A stretch of DNA of 64,000 nucleotides, taken from contig VXAZ01007594.1 of NCBI GenBank assembly GCA_013399875.1, positions 186,001-250,000 of the forward strand. Direction: 5' to 3'. The translations under genes and the position numbers were made by a program. Source of the stretch: Gymnorhina tibicen. Lineage: Eukaryota > Chordata > Aves > Passeriformes > Artamidae. The notes under the pieces were generated by a model. The model did not search any database and was not told the origin of the DNA. It saw nothing but the letters and a program-made list of their open reading frames with translations. The first letter of the stretch is position 1. Each line of letters opens with the position of its first letter. Of the stretch, positions 1-13,120 are shown piece by piece.

Positions 1-3000
1 GACTTCCCAGAGCAGTCATTCATCCATTTTTCTCAGGTTTTGTAACTTCATTTTGTGATTCAAGAGGTCTTTTTCCCTTCTCACATAAAAAAATGTGGTA
101 TAGACACTTGGTGTCTGAATAGACTGAGGTTGCTGTGCCAGTCTGTCATGGGCTAACAAACTTAAAAAGTGAGTCACCATAAGCAATTCAGCAGGCGGTG
201 GGTGGATTCTCTGCAGATTCTCTGAGTGCGTATTGGAAAAGAGTCTACGTGTTGATATTGCTAATAGTGGAACTGAAAGAAGTTATTTCAAGAACAATGC
301 CCCAGTAATAAGTTTTTTGTTGGGGTCGTTAAGTGTCGCATACACCTTAGTTCAATGAGTTCTGTCATGATGTAGGAGTTGGTCCAATTCTATGACTTGG
401 ACAATAAAGGAGGCTGAGGTGACTAAATGATGATAATAGTACATTCTGACCTTAAAATTCATGCACTTAGGAAACCTCTTTTCCAGTCTGAGAGATATAA
501 GTCTGTATTTTTAAAAAGAAACTGCAAGGCTGTGTATGCCGTTCTGAAAGCATCTTGTCATTTTTAATTTTCTCCCTGTTAGACAGGCTGATTGCAATTC
601 CATTATAATTTCTACTTTGTTACTATTAATGTTAAGAGTCTGGTTTTCGTATATTAGATACATTTGTCTATTATGTTTTATATATAGCTGTATGCCTGTC
701 AAACCCTGAGTGTAACAGACAAAGCTACACTCAGAGAGAAGAATAAAAAAAAGAAAAAGAATAAAAGTAAAGAAAGTGAAGTAAAGAAAAAATCCTGTCC
801 TTTCTTTTGTTATTCCTGGTAACACTGATGGGTATTTTGGAGACTCAGAAACCTAAAATAGACATTCTTTACAGATTGTGCTGCCCAAAATTTTTGCTAG
901 ATTCCCCAGAACCTTGGTTCAGTAAGCTTTCTTCCATCGATTCATTGCTCTTTGCATCAGCCCCATACTACATTTTATGACTGCCAGGTAAGTAAAGTAG
1001 GGGTACACTGTAGTCCAAAAGAAGAGAGAAGTGTTCAAATAGGTCTTACAAATGGGGCCAAACAAAGGAAGACATGTAAAAACTTGCTTCAGAGGATAAG
1101 GGCAGTAAGACTGCCTCCCTTTTGGGGATTAGTACCTAGCCATTTATAAATTTGCTTGCATCAGCCAAGTACAGCACAAAATATACTGCACAGAAGAGCA
1201 GCTATTATGTACAGTAGCCACTTCACTGATTGCAATCAGTGTCACAAATTAGAGTGATTTCCTGGCTTGAGATATGTCAGAGCTAAACTTTATGTCATGA
1301 ATCATGCTGTCTGGACATGACATGCCGGCACTTTGAGGCACTGTCTACTCTCAGGGAATTTTCTCTTTTTGTCTTTCATGTTATTGCAAATGGATCTATG
1401 CTCACTTTTAGTAAGTGAGTATGGACTGCTCATAGATGCATTCAAATGGCATTCAATATAAAAAAGCAGCTCCTATCAGGGCTTCTATTACTTATATTGA
1501 AATATATCTGTCTTTTATTTTTCGGCATCAGAATTTCTGTTTAGAAATGGCAGATTGTTGTCAATATTGTCCAGGATTTTGATCTGAAATATTAATAGTT
1601 CCTTGTGCTTTTCTCTTGTTGCCTTATTCCTTTTTCAAATGCCTGATGATGGCTTTTTCATTCCAGTAAAATGTCGTCCTAATATTCACGCTGTACTCTG
1701 AACACCCGTTCTGCTGCATCCATGTGATTAAATCCAGTTATAAAAGCAATGTTTTGCACACTGTTTCACATATAGTTTTTATATTTTGCCAGGTGGGACT
1801 TCAGCATACACTCAAGGACAAACACATTTCTCTCTGCAACAAAGAAGTATGGTGGAACTAGAAACAGTCTACACAGGGAGATTAGTGGGGAGCTGTTTCC
1901 TTGTACCTTGCAGCAATGGACTGTTTCAGTGGATTAAGAGCGTCCACAACCATAGTATTAATTAAGAGCACCTGGTACACAGAGATTTCATGCTTCAGCT
2001 GACCTGTTACTTGGTGTTTTGTTGAAGAGACCCCTGACATTGCTTACTGGGGAACAAACAATTAAATGAATGGCAACTAAACCTTCGTATCAACAGGCAA
2101 CAAAGGGAAATTAAGCACAATTATTGCTATGAATGAAAGGGTCAGCACTTCAGTGCTGGATTAACTGTTACTGGAGTAAGTGAAGATTGGAGAGATAGGT
2201 AAATTGTGTAATTAATTTCCTAATAATTTATGAATTGTTAGGTGTGGGTTTGTCTGCACTGCAGTTAAGTTGAATGTTTGCTTGCCTTAGCTTTTCTCCA
2301 GAGTCACTTCTTCCACTTTTAAAAATATTTAGAGTAGTGCATAAGGAAATTTCCTTGGCATCTTCTACCATCCTTTTTGTTAGATCAGTTTATCAAGAAC
2401 TGTAATCAAATATAATGAGAAGATACAATCATAATGTGGCTCCTATGAGGTGGAGTTACCCAGTCATCAAAAAAAATTTCTACCTTGAGTGCTGTGTTAG
2501 GAAATCAGAGATCAAACAGGGAATAATATTTCACTATGGCAGCAGTAGCCAAGAAGAAGAAAATATTTAAACTAGGAAAAGGTGTGCCCCAATTCAAAAG
2601 GAAATCACAGTTTTATACAAAAAGAAAGTGTGGTGAAAAGGAAAAACATTTCTAATTTACTTTCTGATGACAGATGAAAGCAATGTTATATGATATAAGA
2701 CCATAAAAATAGCGTGACTTTATACCCCCAATGGAGTTCACAGACAGTTCTGTGCTTTAAAATATGCAGCCTGAGTCTGCCCATCTTATTTCTGACTGCA
2801 GTGGGATAGCTTTGATTTCTTTTGTATTACCATTTTAGTTTGCTTTCTCTTTTTGTTTCAGTCACTTGTATTTAAATTATTGCTGAAAAATAGTCTGGCA
2901 TAAAATCTCCATTTATTTAGTTTGGGCAGGCATAATAATTTCTATAAAAAGTCTCAGGAATCCAGGTCCCACTTTATTTTTTATCTTTGCCTCATTCTTT

Positions 3001-3010
3001 CTGTTTAATA
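1..3010. other. AT-rich non-coding DNA, no gene seen
   Basis: I see no gene, LTR, CR1 end or SINE here. Open frames are short and are broken in the way expected of AT-rich DNA. A purine-rich, A-rich run lies at about 737-791, and its pyrimidine complement creates an F/L/S-rich minus-strand open frame that is composition rather than a gene. A perfect palindrome at 1224-1241 is listed separately. Confidence 0.6.
1224..1241. repeat. Perfect 18-bp palindrome
   Basis: CACTGATTGCAATCAGTG equals its own reverse complement over all 18 bases. Its core, ATTGCAAT, resembles a C/EBP-type binding half-site pair. Seen: the symmetry. Inferred: any protein binding. Confidence 0.9.
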
Positions 3011-3048
3011 TTTGTGTGTGTGCATATGTATATATATATATATATATG
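3011..3048. repeat. Compound (TG)n-(TA)n microsatellite
   Basis: A short TGTG run passes through CATATG into an uninterrupted run of alternating T and A ending near 3048. It is an ordinary compound dinucleotide repeat and probably length-polymorphic. Confidence 0.9.
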
Positions 3049-6000
3049 ATTTTTCCTTGATCCATTTAATGAATAAAGTGAGCATTCACTTGTATCAGAG
3101 GAACATTTTTGACTTTTAGAAATGTGAAATTAGAAGAATCTAGGTAAATATAGCATGCAAATATAATGAATAATATAACAATGAGTTAGTGAATATCTTC
3201 ATGTCTTTTGTATCTCTATCAAAAAAATTCCAAACTGAGGTCATGGCTGAAACATTCACAAACACAGAATATGTAGTGCTCATAGGTTTTTAAATGCCTG
3301 CTTCAGAACTCTGCCATGTGTTTGGTTTAGACACATGATGGGATTTATTTAAAGGGACACAATCAACGTGAAAATAACAGTGCTGACTAAGAAATTCTTA
3401 CTGAATGTAATTATAAGTAACAACTAAGGTTACTATAAATGAAAAAAGTTAACGAAATAAATCTCTACTTTTTTGATTGGCTTACTTTTTGTGCTTGAAA
3501 ATTCTGTGTAATAATTCCAATACCTACCTTTTATGTGGTATTTTTCATCAGTAGGCCACAGCAGTTTACTAAAAATGGTCCATTTCACTCTATGTATAGA
3601 TCGTTTCAATGTTTCCTCCAAACTCAGTCAATTTCTTCCTATCTGAAAGTCTTTTATAAACATCAGCTCAGAATCAATAAAAGATCCAAAGCATTTTGTG
3701 AAATGACAGATCTACTATTTCAAAAAAGATCACCATCAGCTGGGTTTAATTAGCCACATTATAAAGAAAATGTTGAAAATATCTTTGAGATTGTAAAATT
3801 GGAACAAGAAGTTGATCATTAGTATCTTAATAATTTAAAATCTGTCTCAGATTTCGGATGTTCTAAAGTTATTTTCTGAATTCCATTAAACACATTCAGC
3901 CTTGCATTAGGTATTCAAGAAGAGAACGTCACAAAGTATTACCAAAATTATCATATGCTTATTAGAAATGAATAGTCTGGGCATCATTTATGCTCGTAAA
4001 GATGACGCCTAGAAGCAAAGTCTTTTCTGTCCTTATTTCATGTAAACCAATGTTTTCTCTCTTCTTTTACATCATATTTCCTAATTTAGAGTCCTGAGTT
4101 CTTGATTGTTGGCTGTTATTGAGTTCATGACCTAGTATTTCTAACTGCAGTGAGAAAATGTCTTGACTCTTGAATGTGAAGTTTGTGAAGAATGTTGCCT
4201 TTGTGGAAGAATGTACATTAGATGCCTCTGAGCTGCTCAAGTGGTGAAATAAATATGTGGAACAATGTTTGGTACTTTTTGCTTTTCAAAAGACCTTAGA
4301 TCTCATAACTATACCCTCTTAAAAGCTTTTGCCATACACTCAGCAGCATGTTCTGCTTTTTTGTTAGATTCATCTTTTGGCCTACTTTTCAAACTATGTT
4401 TTAACTGGAACTCAAACTCTTTTCCCTTTCCTACTATTTGCTGAGGCTAGCAATCCCATGCTGAGTAAATAATCTATAGTCCATGATCTACTATCCTATC
4501 AGCCTTGTTATCCTGGCTCCAAACCCCAAAATGTTGGATATCTAGCTGGTAAGTATTCTCAGGAAGGCTTCCTAATGACCTTCCCCACTGGTTACTATCA
4601 TCATTGCTTATACACGGATAGAACTACCTTGTAATACACTGACTATATTTGGAAAAATTAATTGGGAGTTCTTATGGTGTTTTTGTTAGGAAAAGTGACA
4701 TTTTTGAAGTTAAGAAAAATATCCCAATTCGTGTCTTTCATTAGGTATAACAAAACATTGCTAGAGAAAATATATTCCTAGATCTAATGGTACTTCATTC
4801 TCTTGCAATAAAAGCAACTTGGGATCCAAATCAATCAGGAGATGAGGTTATTGCAGTAATTTGGCTGCCCTGGAATTTTAAAAGTGTTTTCGATTGTATT
4901 TATAAAACATTTAATATATACTTACATGTAGTGCAAACATACAATTACTTATTCAATTATAGAACATAATAAAAAAAGGTTTATGTGTACATTAAAAATC
5001 AAGATTATGGAAATTCCTCTACAATTGATAAAATTTTATTTCATCTCAGCTGGGGAACATACATATAAACTTTACACCTTAGCAATCTTACTGTAAAACA
5101 TTGTGAATTCTTGAAGAAAATAGCCTTTATCTGCACTAGCTGGAAGAGTTTAAGATTTGGCCACTAAGGGTTTAACAAAATGCCTTTCTTCAAGCACAAG
5201 CATAGACAGTGCAATTATTTTAGTATATTGTCTTGTCTCTGGGTAAATGCAAAATCAACAAGACCCTTAATATGAAGGAGGACATGCAGAAAACCAAATT
5301 ATTTTGCACTGCTGACTGTCCAAGCATGCCGGTGCAGACAATGTCTTTCCATCTGTATGTCTTTGAAAATGAGCCTTCCAAAATGTGTGCACACTTATGT
5401 CTGGGTCAGTCGTCAGACTGGAGCTTAAGTGTGACTTTAATGATGCAAAGGATTCAAGTGTGGTTTCTGGCTTTTATGAAAAGTTCATATTTTGTTACTC
5501 CTCTGAAAATAAATATTTCAGCTGCTTCTGTTGTCATTTATCAGGTTGCCCTTTCATGGGAGCCAGGAGGATAGAAAACACTAGAAAAGGTCTTTTATAC
5601 TCAAATTGTCTAACTAATTACACTGCCAACTATGCAACTATGGCAACTAATAGATTGATTTTACCTGAGAGCTATGAATTCCAGGTTTAAAACTGGAAAC
5701 TGTGATAGATGAAACACCTAAGGAAAGGTAAACATCTCAGTATAATTTGCTGAAATGTATCCCCCAAAAGGGCTACCCTGGTACACTGGTAGGAGTTTCC
5801 TGAGTGCCAGAACTAAGGTTGAAGTGGCACACTGAGGTGCTACCTGGCACCTCCACTTGCAGTGTGGATGCAGCATCCTACAGCAATGAGCTTTTTACCT
5901 GTGTGGCATGGATGCTTCAGACCATGAAATGCTGCAAATCTAGTAGTGACAAAAATGCAGTGTGTGTGTATGGTTGTAGAATAACCACATCTCGGTGAAT

Positions 6001-9000
6001 TAGATGGCTGCCCTTCCCTCTTTGCACTGCCTTGTTCCATAATTTGAGGACTCCTTGTCTCATGGGGGAGAATGGCAAAAAATCCTAACCACACCAACAT
6101 CTATCTATCTTTGACTCTTTCAGACATGTATCCTTTATGGAAGCTCAAGAAAGGAACAAGAACTGAGCCACTAGTATAGCTGGAGGGACTTTCTTTGTTC
6201 AAGATTGTTATGGCAAGGACTCATTAATCCTCATATACAGAAAAGATGATCAGGATATGACCATAACCTTGACCTTACCTGTGAGAGGTGCAGTGCAGAG
6301 GACAATGCATGAGACTCAGCAATCAGCTCAGTCAGAGTAGACCTATAAAATAAGTGTTATAATCAATAGGGAAACATGTCCTTGTGAAATTCTTTTTTTT
6401 GTAATGCTGGACTGAAATGAGCTGCAATTATTTTGACAGGATGTTCAGAGAAATCCTTTCAAAGAAATCATTTGCTGAATGTGATGAGATTTTTTTAAGA
6501 GAGCTCTTCAGATTTTTTTTTTTTTTTACATTCCTGAAAGGACACACTGAAGCAAATGAATAATTGGCAGAACATGGAATATGTAACATGCTGCGTGAGA
6601 ACTGTATTCTTTCAAATCATCACTTGTCAGAAATTAATTCCTATGCTACAGGCCTTACAATTGAGAATGTAATGACTTAAATCTAACCAGGTTAACTTGG
6701 ATTCTCTGTGCTGTGTATCTGAGGAGAAATGGCACATTTTAAGTTATTCAATTGCTCAGATGAGCTTTCATTTGTTCTGATTTAAGTGTTCTTAAGAAGC
6801 TGTCATGTACTGAGGTTGTAAATATGATTTGAGGTACTGTGTGTTTTCAGGGCTAGTCTCCAAGGTTATCCCCTCTTAGACTCTTGTCTTTAAGAATTCA
6901 AGGAACTCAGAATGATAACTTAAAGAAAATTACTTACCTCTTCTGGAAACACAATATATAAGATACATAAAAGTAGCTACATACAATTAAAATAATCACC
7001 TAATTGTAATCATGTGTAGTGGAATGTTTCCAGAAAGTTTGTTCTTAATGGAAATTATGTTTGATCACAGCCTTCTAACAGCTACTGCAAAACTTATTCT
7101 TTTAAACTGAGAAAAGTGATTTCCACACTAAGTTCTCTGATAAAGAGTTGTTGTTGCAGATGAGAAAAAAACTCAGAGTGTGAAGGCTCTATTGCCTTGC
7201 AGCTGCTGAACAAAAAAGGCAGATGAAATTCTACAGGTCAGGCTAGTATCAATTCACAGTCTCTTTACAGGGGATTTTGCTACTTTGTTAGGTTAGAGGC
7301 ATCAGCAAATCTGCTTTTCTCGTTCTCTCAGAGTCTTCATTCTTTGTTTTTGCTTCATGAAGGTTTATTTTGAGCCCTGAATACAAAGCCCAGATAAGGA
7401 CTTTTTTTTTTCTTTTTTTTTTTTCTAGGATTGTTTCCATCTGGCAGAATATTGGTTCCAGTTTATGATTTCTGATTCTCAAAAGAGGGGGTATGACTTT
7501 ACTGCATCTTTATATGTCTGAAGTGAACAGCATCAGCAGATAACAAACTTGGACAAACATGTTTGGAAAAGAGAACTGTGAGCAGTTTTTTCCCCTCAAA
7601 TCCATTGCAAATAGAAGAAAAACATTTTTTGATCTCTGATCAATAAGTAAATTCTCTGTTTGGTCTTACTGCTTTGTAGAGATATTTCTGTAATTTGAGG
7701 TTTGGTGTTAATACGCACTTTTCTGTTCTGCCCTATACTTACTCTTGCAAAGCCTTTCATGATATTTAATCATTATTTCATGTGTAAGATAGATTTCTAC
7801 CACAGATGTTATCATGACTACCATTAGTATTGACAAGAATTTTAAAAGCAGTTGGAAATAATAGCTCTGTACAAGATTTTCATTGTATTTAGGTAAAAAA
7901 AAATTCTATCTGAAAGAACTGTATTTATGTGATACAATTCATTTGATAACAATAAAAACCTAATGTAAGAAAAAAATTAATGTTTATTAAGATCCACTAA
8001 CATTTCCAAATGTGAGACTGCAACTAAATAATATATTTCAGTAAGATAGTTTTGATCCACAAAAAAGGAAAGAAGAATTTAATCCTTTACCTCAAAGTGC
8101 CATTCTTTCACGTACACCATTTAGTATTCATGTATCTAGCTTCAGGGTCATCTGTTTAAAAAGGTTTTTCTAGCATACCTTCTGATAGGCAAACCTTTAA
8201 ATTTTCAAGAGGTGACTAGGGGAAGTATTATAGCAGTGATCTACTATACATTTTCCTACTTTATTTTCTTCCTTTCTAGGGTGTAAATTCCTCCAAGATT
8301 TTCCTTTATCTTACTGTTCAGAAAATAATGTACTCATGAAGAGTATGTGTGTTTCTATGCAAGGAGAAAGTATGAAAACAGGACAGCAGGAAGTGGGGGT
8401 TGCAAATTTCACTAGTTTTAGAATTAGCAATTATTTCAATAGGAGATGAAATTTCCTATGTTTTTTATTGTCAGAGAGGCAGGAGGACCTGGATGTAATG
8501 AATATGGAAGAAAGTTCTATGGGAGCTCTGTTGGCATCAGTGTGTATAAGCTGTCAATGTTCTCAGAGTTAAGAAAAACAAATCAGTATAATAAATCAAA
8601 AAACAGTAGCTGGTGAATGGTGACAGTGACCAATGTGTGGATATTTTGATTAATAGAATCTCAGTCTGTGTACACATGCTCTTACACACACTCATGCACT
8701 TTTCAGGCATCAGAAATGTTTTCCCATCTTTTCTCTCAGCCTGAACCACTGTGCATATGTTATACAGTCATCTATTTTTATGCTCTCCTTTATGGAGTTC
8801 ATGAATGTTATGAATATGGGTAATAAAGTGAGGACTCCTTGTTTTAAGGTAACACTTGATGAGGTGTTTTAGCTGTTACTGATTGCATCCATCATGCAGA
8901 TGAAGATGTCCATTACAAATGCAGATAATCAGATCTTAGATATTTAAACTACTTGAATGTGTAGAAGATAGACAACTTTTTTTTATAAAACTTTTTTTTT

Positions 9001-9254
9001 TAACAGCTGGGATTTATAATAAGTGATGACCAATGTATGATCAGATAATTTAATATTTTTAGTGAATAGTGAGATTCATTAAACTTTGTTTAAGTTAAAC
9101 AGTTAAAGAAAATGCTATCTTACCTGCAAGGAAGCTGACTGTAAGGAGCAATGAAGTGTCAATTTCTTTCAACAAAAGGTGGGCAACTTTAGAAATACTG
9201 TTTGTAAAATTCATGGGTTGAGATAAAGACACTTCTTAGGACAGAAGAGAAAGG
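3049..9254. other. AT-rich non-coding DNA, no gene seen
   Basis: No recognisable mobile element or gene. Poly-T tracts occur at about 6511-6527 and 7401-7425. Two overlapping + strand open frames at 5233-5690 (113 and 101 codons) have no recognised domain, and neither is favoured by flanking signals. I see nothing else I can support. Confidence 0.55.
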
Positions 9255-9293
9255 GATAATAATAGTAATATTATTATTATTATTATTATTATA
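9255..9293. repeat. (ATT)n microsatellite
   Basis: After a few imperfect AAT units (ATAATAATAGTAAT) the sequence becomes a run of perfect TTA/ATT trinucleotides that ends at about 9293. It directly precedes a more GC-rich block and a CR1 fragment. Confidence 0.93.
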
Positions 9294-9299
9294 CTACAA

Positions 9300-9397
9300 A
9301 ACAGATGAGGGAGAGTGCAGTCTCTCACCACCTGCCAACCGACAGCCAGAGAGTTCCTGAGTAGTGGTCTCGAGACAGCTGTCCTCTGAATTTTGTG
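9300..9397. other. Unassigned GC-richer block between microsatellite and CR1
   Basis: About 95 bases with several CpG sites (CAACCGACAG, TCTCGAGACA) sit between the ATT microsatellite and the CR1 fragment and match neither. The run ends in ...TTTTGTGTCACA, which could be the 3' end of a broken LTR. That is only an impression, and no matching 5' end or duplication was found. Confidence 0.25.
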
Positions 9398-9439
9398 TCA
9401 CAGATGCAAAGAATAGTAAGGTCTTCTACTGGTAAGTAT

Positions 9440-10552
9440 ACCAAAAAGGAACATCAAAGATGGTGTACCCCTCCTGATAAATAATGCTGGTAAACTGGGA
9501 ACAATGGATGAGGAGAAGGCTGAAGTACTCAACAACTTTTTTGCTTCAGTCTTCAATGACAACCTCTCTTCCCACACCTCTTGAGTGGATGGACAGCAGG
9601 ATGAGGACTGGGGAAGCAAAGTGCTTCCCACTGTAAGTAAAGATCAGGTTGATGACCACCTGAGGAACCTGAACATACAAGTCTATGGGACCTGATGAGA
9701 TTCATCCCAGAGTCCTGAGGGAATGGGCTGATGTAGTTGCTAAGGCAATCTTCATGACATGTGAAAAGTCATGGCAGTCAAGTGAAGTCCCAGGTGACTG
9801 GAAAAAGAGAAAAATTCTACCTCTCTTTAAAAAGGGTAGAAAGGAGGACCCTGGGAACCAATGACCTGTCAGCCTCACCTCTGTGCCTGGGAAAATCATC
9901 GAACACCTAGAAGCTATGCCAAGGCACATGGAGACAGGGAGGTGATTTGAAACAGCCATCATGGCTTCACCAAGGGCAAGTCCTGCCTGACCAACCAAGT
10001 GGTCTTCTATGATGGGGTGACTCCATCAGTGGACAAGGGAAGGGCTACAGATGTCATTGAACTGGATTTCTTTAAAGTCTTTGTCATTTCCTCTAAATTG
10101 GACAGAGATGGATCCCACGGATGGACTGTTAGGTGGATATGGAACTGGTTGGATGGTTACATCCAGAGGGTAGTGGTCAATGGCTCAAATGTCGATGGAC
10201 ATCAGTGACAAGTGTTGTCCCTCAGGAGTCCATATTGGGACCAGTGCTATTTAATATCTTCATTAATGACATAAATGAAGGGATCAAGTCCACCCTCAGC
10301 AATTTGCAGATGACACCAAGCTGAGCGGTGCTGTTGCAACACCTGAAGGATGGGCTGCCATCCAGAGGGACCTGGATAAGCTCCAGAAGTGGGTCCGTGG
10401 GAATCTCATGATGTTTAACAAGACCAAGGGCAAGGTGCTACACCTGGGTTAGGACAACCGCTGGTATCATCACAGTCTGGAGGATGATGGGATTGAGGGC
10501 AGCTCTGCTGAGAAGGACTTGGGAGTGCTGTGGATGAGAGGCTGGACATGAG
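9440..10552 (+). mobile_element. CR1 LINE, ORF2 (reverse transcriptase) fragment, decayed
   Basis: Translated in pieces across shifting frames, this reads as the CR1 non-LTR retrotransposon ORF2. It begins with the linker before the polymerase (9500-9660) and continues through stretches resembling GPDEIHPRVL (about 9685-9718), the [11 protein letters not shown] motif (about 9963-9996), [15 protein letters not shown] (about 10143-10188), [19 protein letters not shown] (about 10217-10273) and the region after the polymerase FADDTK box (here NLQMTPS by frameshift, about 10300-10320). It ends at a match to the AEKDLGVL...DERLDM region at about 10510-10552. Stops, frameshifts and short deletions, such as one near 10080-10100, leave no intact protein. 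CR1 copies normally lose their 5' end but keep the 3' end. Here the 3' UTR and terminal repeats are absent, so the copy was cut after insertion. The 5' limit is approximate and similarity may begin nearer 9398. Family identity is firm; subfamily is not assigned. Confidence 0.9.
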
Positions 10553-12739
10553 AGGGCAATTGTATCCAGTTGTATTAGTAGAATTCAATTCAGAAGACCC
10601 CAATTTTTGGGTTGTGACAAGTTTTTCGTCTTATAAACTTTAAAGCACTATCAGTCATTTGGTAGTAAAAGGATGAAAAAACGTGACTCAGCTGGATGAC
10701 TCAGTGCAACCTATGCAAGATAATCAGCAGCTGAAAGAGACAGATGTGAGTTCAGACAATCACTCACGTCTTTGCAGACAAACCACTTATCGAGGAAATC
10801 CATAACGGATTCTGTAATTCTGGTTTTGGTTTGGTTTTTTTTTCTATTTATCTCCTTGTGCTGCAGAAGGTGAAATTCACGTCATGCTGTAATTTTGCTG
10901 TCATGTGATAACTTCACTATAAATTTAGTGGTTCCTTCTAAGTTTCTTGCTTTGTCAGTCTTTAATGAGAAAATAACCTTTTTTTTCTCAGCAAGCAGGG
11001 ATGAGGCTTACAGAGTCTATGGCCTCTTCAGAAGGAACAGAACTTCTCTTGCAAGAAAGGACATGTGTTTCACGCTGGCACGTGGGAGAGCCAGGCAAGT
11101 GCAATGTCAGTGCAGTTAAATGCAAATAGTTTGTGGTAGTTCTTCCACAATATCAATTTGTTAGAGTAAAATTAATTTGGATTCTGTGCATCTCCTCTCT
11201 GTTCAGATAAGGCTCAACTAATCTACAGTTACATTAGATCCTGCTGTATTCATAGCTCCCATTCATACAGAGCCTGTTAACTTAATTCACACCAATTTGC
11301 ATGACAACAAAAGGCAGTCCTATGTCTTCAGAATCATCAGAGCTGTGCTGAATTTTAAGGCAGAGGTTATTCACAGTCCTTACTCCTATGTGAGAAGGAA
11401 AAACTTCCTTCTCTAGTCAAGGTGCCTTTAAAAATACCTTTTGCAAAAATGACATTTGCTTCTGTCAAGACTTGTTGATGCTGGCATTAAAGAGTGAACA
11501 CAAGTCAAAACCAGCAGAAAGCAAGCTTCAGCTCCATACAATATTCCATAAAATATTCCACTGAAGAATCAGAAGGTCGTGATAAGACTGAAGTCATTCA
11601 CCAGAAGAGTGTGGTGAAATGTCATTTTCCATGGTGCTCAGTGCTGTAAAAACAAAGAATAAAAAACAAAAAGCAAAAGTTGCAGCATAAGTCCCATGAA
11701 GTAATTTGCTTCAGATATGAGCAACAGTACTGTGAATTTCCACAAATAAATTCTACTGAAACAGGGAAAAATCTCATCGTGTTAGGAAAGAGAATGAAAG
11801 TTCAACTAACAGAGTAGCGATCTGAGACCATTTTTTTCATGATGAAGAAAAAGAAGCTGTTTTATGTTGTGGTAAAACCATTTTTTTCCTGTTTCTAGCC
11901 TTCCCTAATTGAAGTCATTAGTACTGACTTCAGTCATAAAGGAAAAATACAAAAACTCTCTCCTTTATTTTAGAAAGACAGCAAAATCCAGGATAACTTT
12001 ATTCCAAAAATAACCTGAAGATGGCACAATAGGCACATGTTGCTCTCTGGTTTGCTTAAGGTCATACTGTAAAATGAGAGAATTTTTTGCTAAAATATGA
12101 CTCCTTTGGAAGAGCTCTTTAAAAAATAGAAGCAAAAGAGAAATTTAAACCTTTTAAAGCGCAGCCTATCAATAAAATTATTTTACAAGTGGAACACAGG
12201 CTGTTAATTTCATGCTGCCTAAAAGATTAATATAAACAGGTGGGCAGACAGGGACACATCATGGCTGGGTGTTATTGGCAAAAATAAGTTTAATTTGTGT
12301 TGTTTAGTTTTTATTGATACATTTCTTTTGTAATTGTAAAGCAACTGATAACCTCATCTGTTATCTCCGGCATAATGTATAATCTACACCTAAATGCCAA
12401 TTTTTATGAGGCCCATTTTGACTTTGGGAGAGACAACATTACTTGCATAATCTCTATTTTATTAAAAGATAAGAAATATTATGGGCCATTTTTATTAAAA
12501 AAGAAAATAGTGTCAAGTTGTATTAGTGAATGAATAAATCTGCTTTATAGATGAATTCACCACAAATACACTCTCCACAACACACTCAGGCACCCTGAAA
12601 ATCTGGAGTTTATAAAACATAGAAGCAGTTTCACAGATGTGCTGTAGCTAAGGGTGATTCAGCTTGCTATATCCAAGTATATACACTATGCTTGGATTTT
12701 CAAAATGTGTTTAACAAAGGCCTTGTGCAGAATGCTTTT
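10553..12739. other. AT-rich non-coding DNA
   Basis: No gene or young repeat seen. The part at 12150-12500 has a compact, low-CpG, TAAT/ATTA-rich texture that often goes with conserved non-coding elements, but conservation cannot be judged from one sequence. Confidence 0.5.
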
Positions 12740-13120
12740 ATGGAATCAAAGCTGTCCGTATGGCAAGAAGGAAGAGTCCCATTGTAAATTGCTACCTGAA
12801 AGACAGAGAAACAAGAGGGTGGGACTAAATGAGCTGTTCTGCAATGGTGGAAGGTTATCAGTGGAGACCCACAGAAGCCTTTACTAACACCTTTGCTATT
12901 TCACATGTCCATAAACAATGAAGAAAGGAGAAGGGAGCTGATAAAATTTACTGTCAAGACTCCAATATGTAAGGCAGTAAAAAAGAAAGGCAGTGACAGT
13001 GAGCTGCAGAGGGATCCCCCTGTATTAAGTGACTGAACAGTACAAGAATAGTTGAAGTTCTATATGGGTAATTATATTCAATGTGATTTACATGGGGAAA
13101 ACCAAGTGTAACTATATGTG
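12740..13120 (+). mobile_element. Ancient LINE (CR1-like) reverse-transcriptase relic
   Basis: The stretch at about 12862-12903 translates as V-E-T-H-R-S-L-Y-stop-H-L-C-Y-F, lining up with the conserved GVPQGSLLGPLLF block of CR1/L2-type reverse transcriptases; the preceding bases (CNGGRLS) fit the NGxLS segment that comes before it. Further along, 13000-13020 resembles the LQRDL segment and about 13082-13108 (NVIYMGKTK) resembles the KCKVMHxGKxNP block. Spacing and order are right for the family. Many stops and frameshifts show this is old. It is more diverged than the CR1 copy at 9.4-10.6 kb. Confidence 0.6.

Noticed and set aside
511..825. 104-codon minus-strand frame with a Phe/Leu-rich start
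   Set aside because: It is produced by the complement of a purine-rich tract at 737-791.
5233..5690. Two overlapping + strand frames (113 and 101 codons)
   Set aside because: Neither shows a domain or convincing splice or promoter context, and they use different frames of the same DNA.
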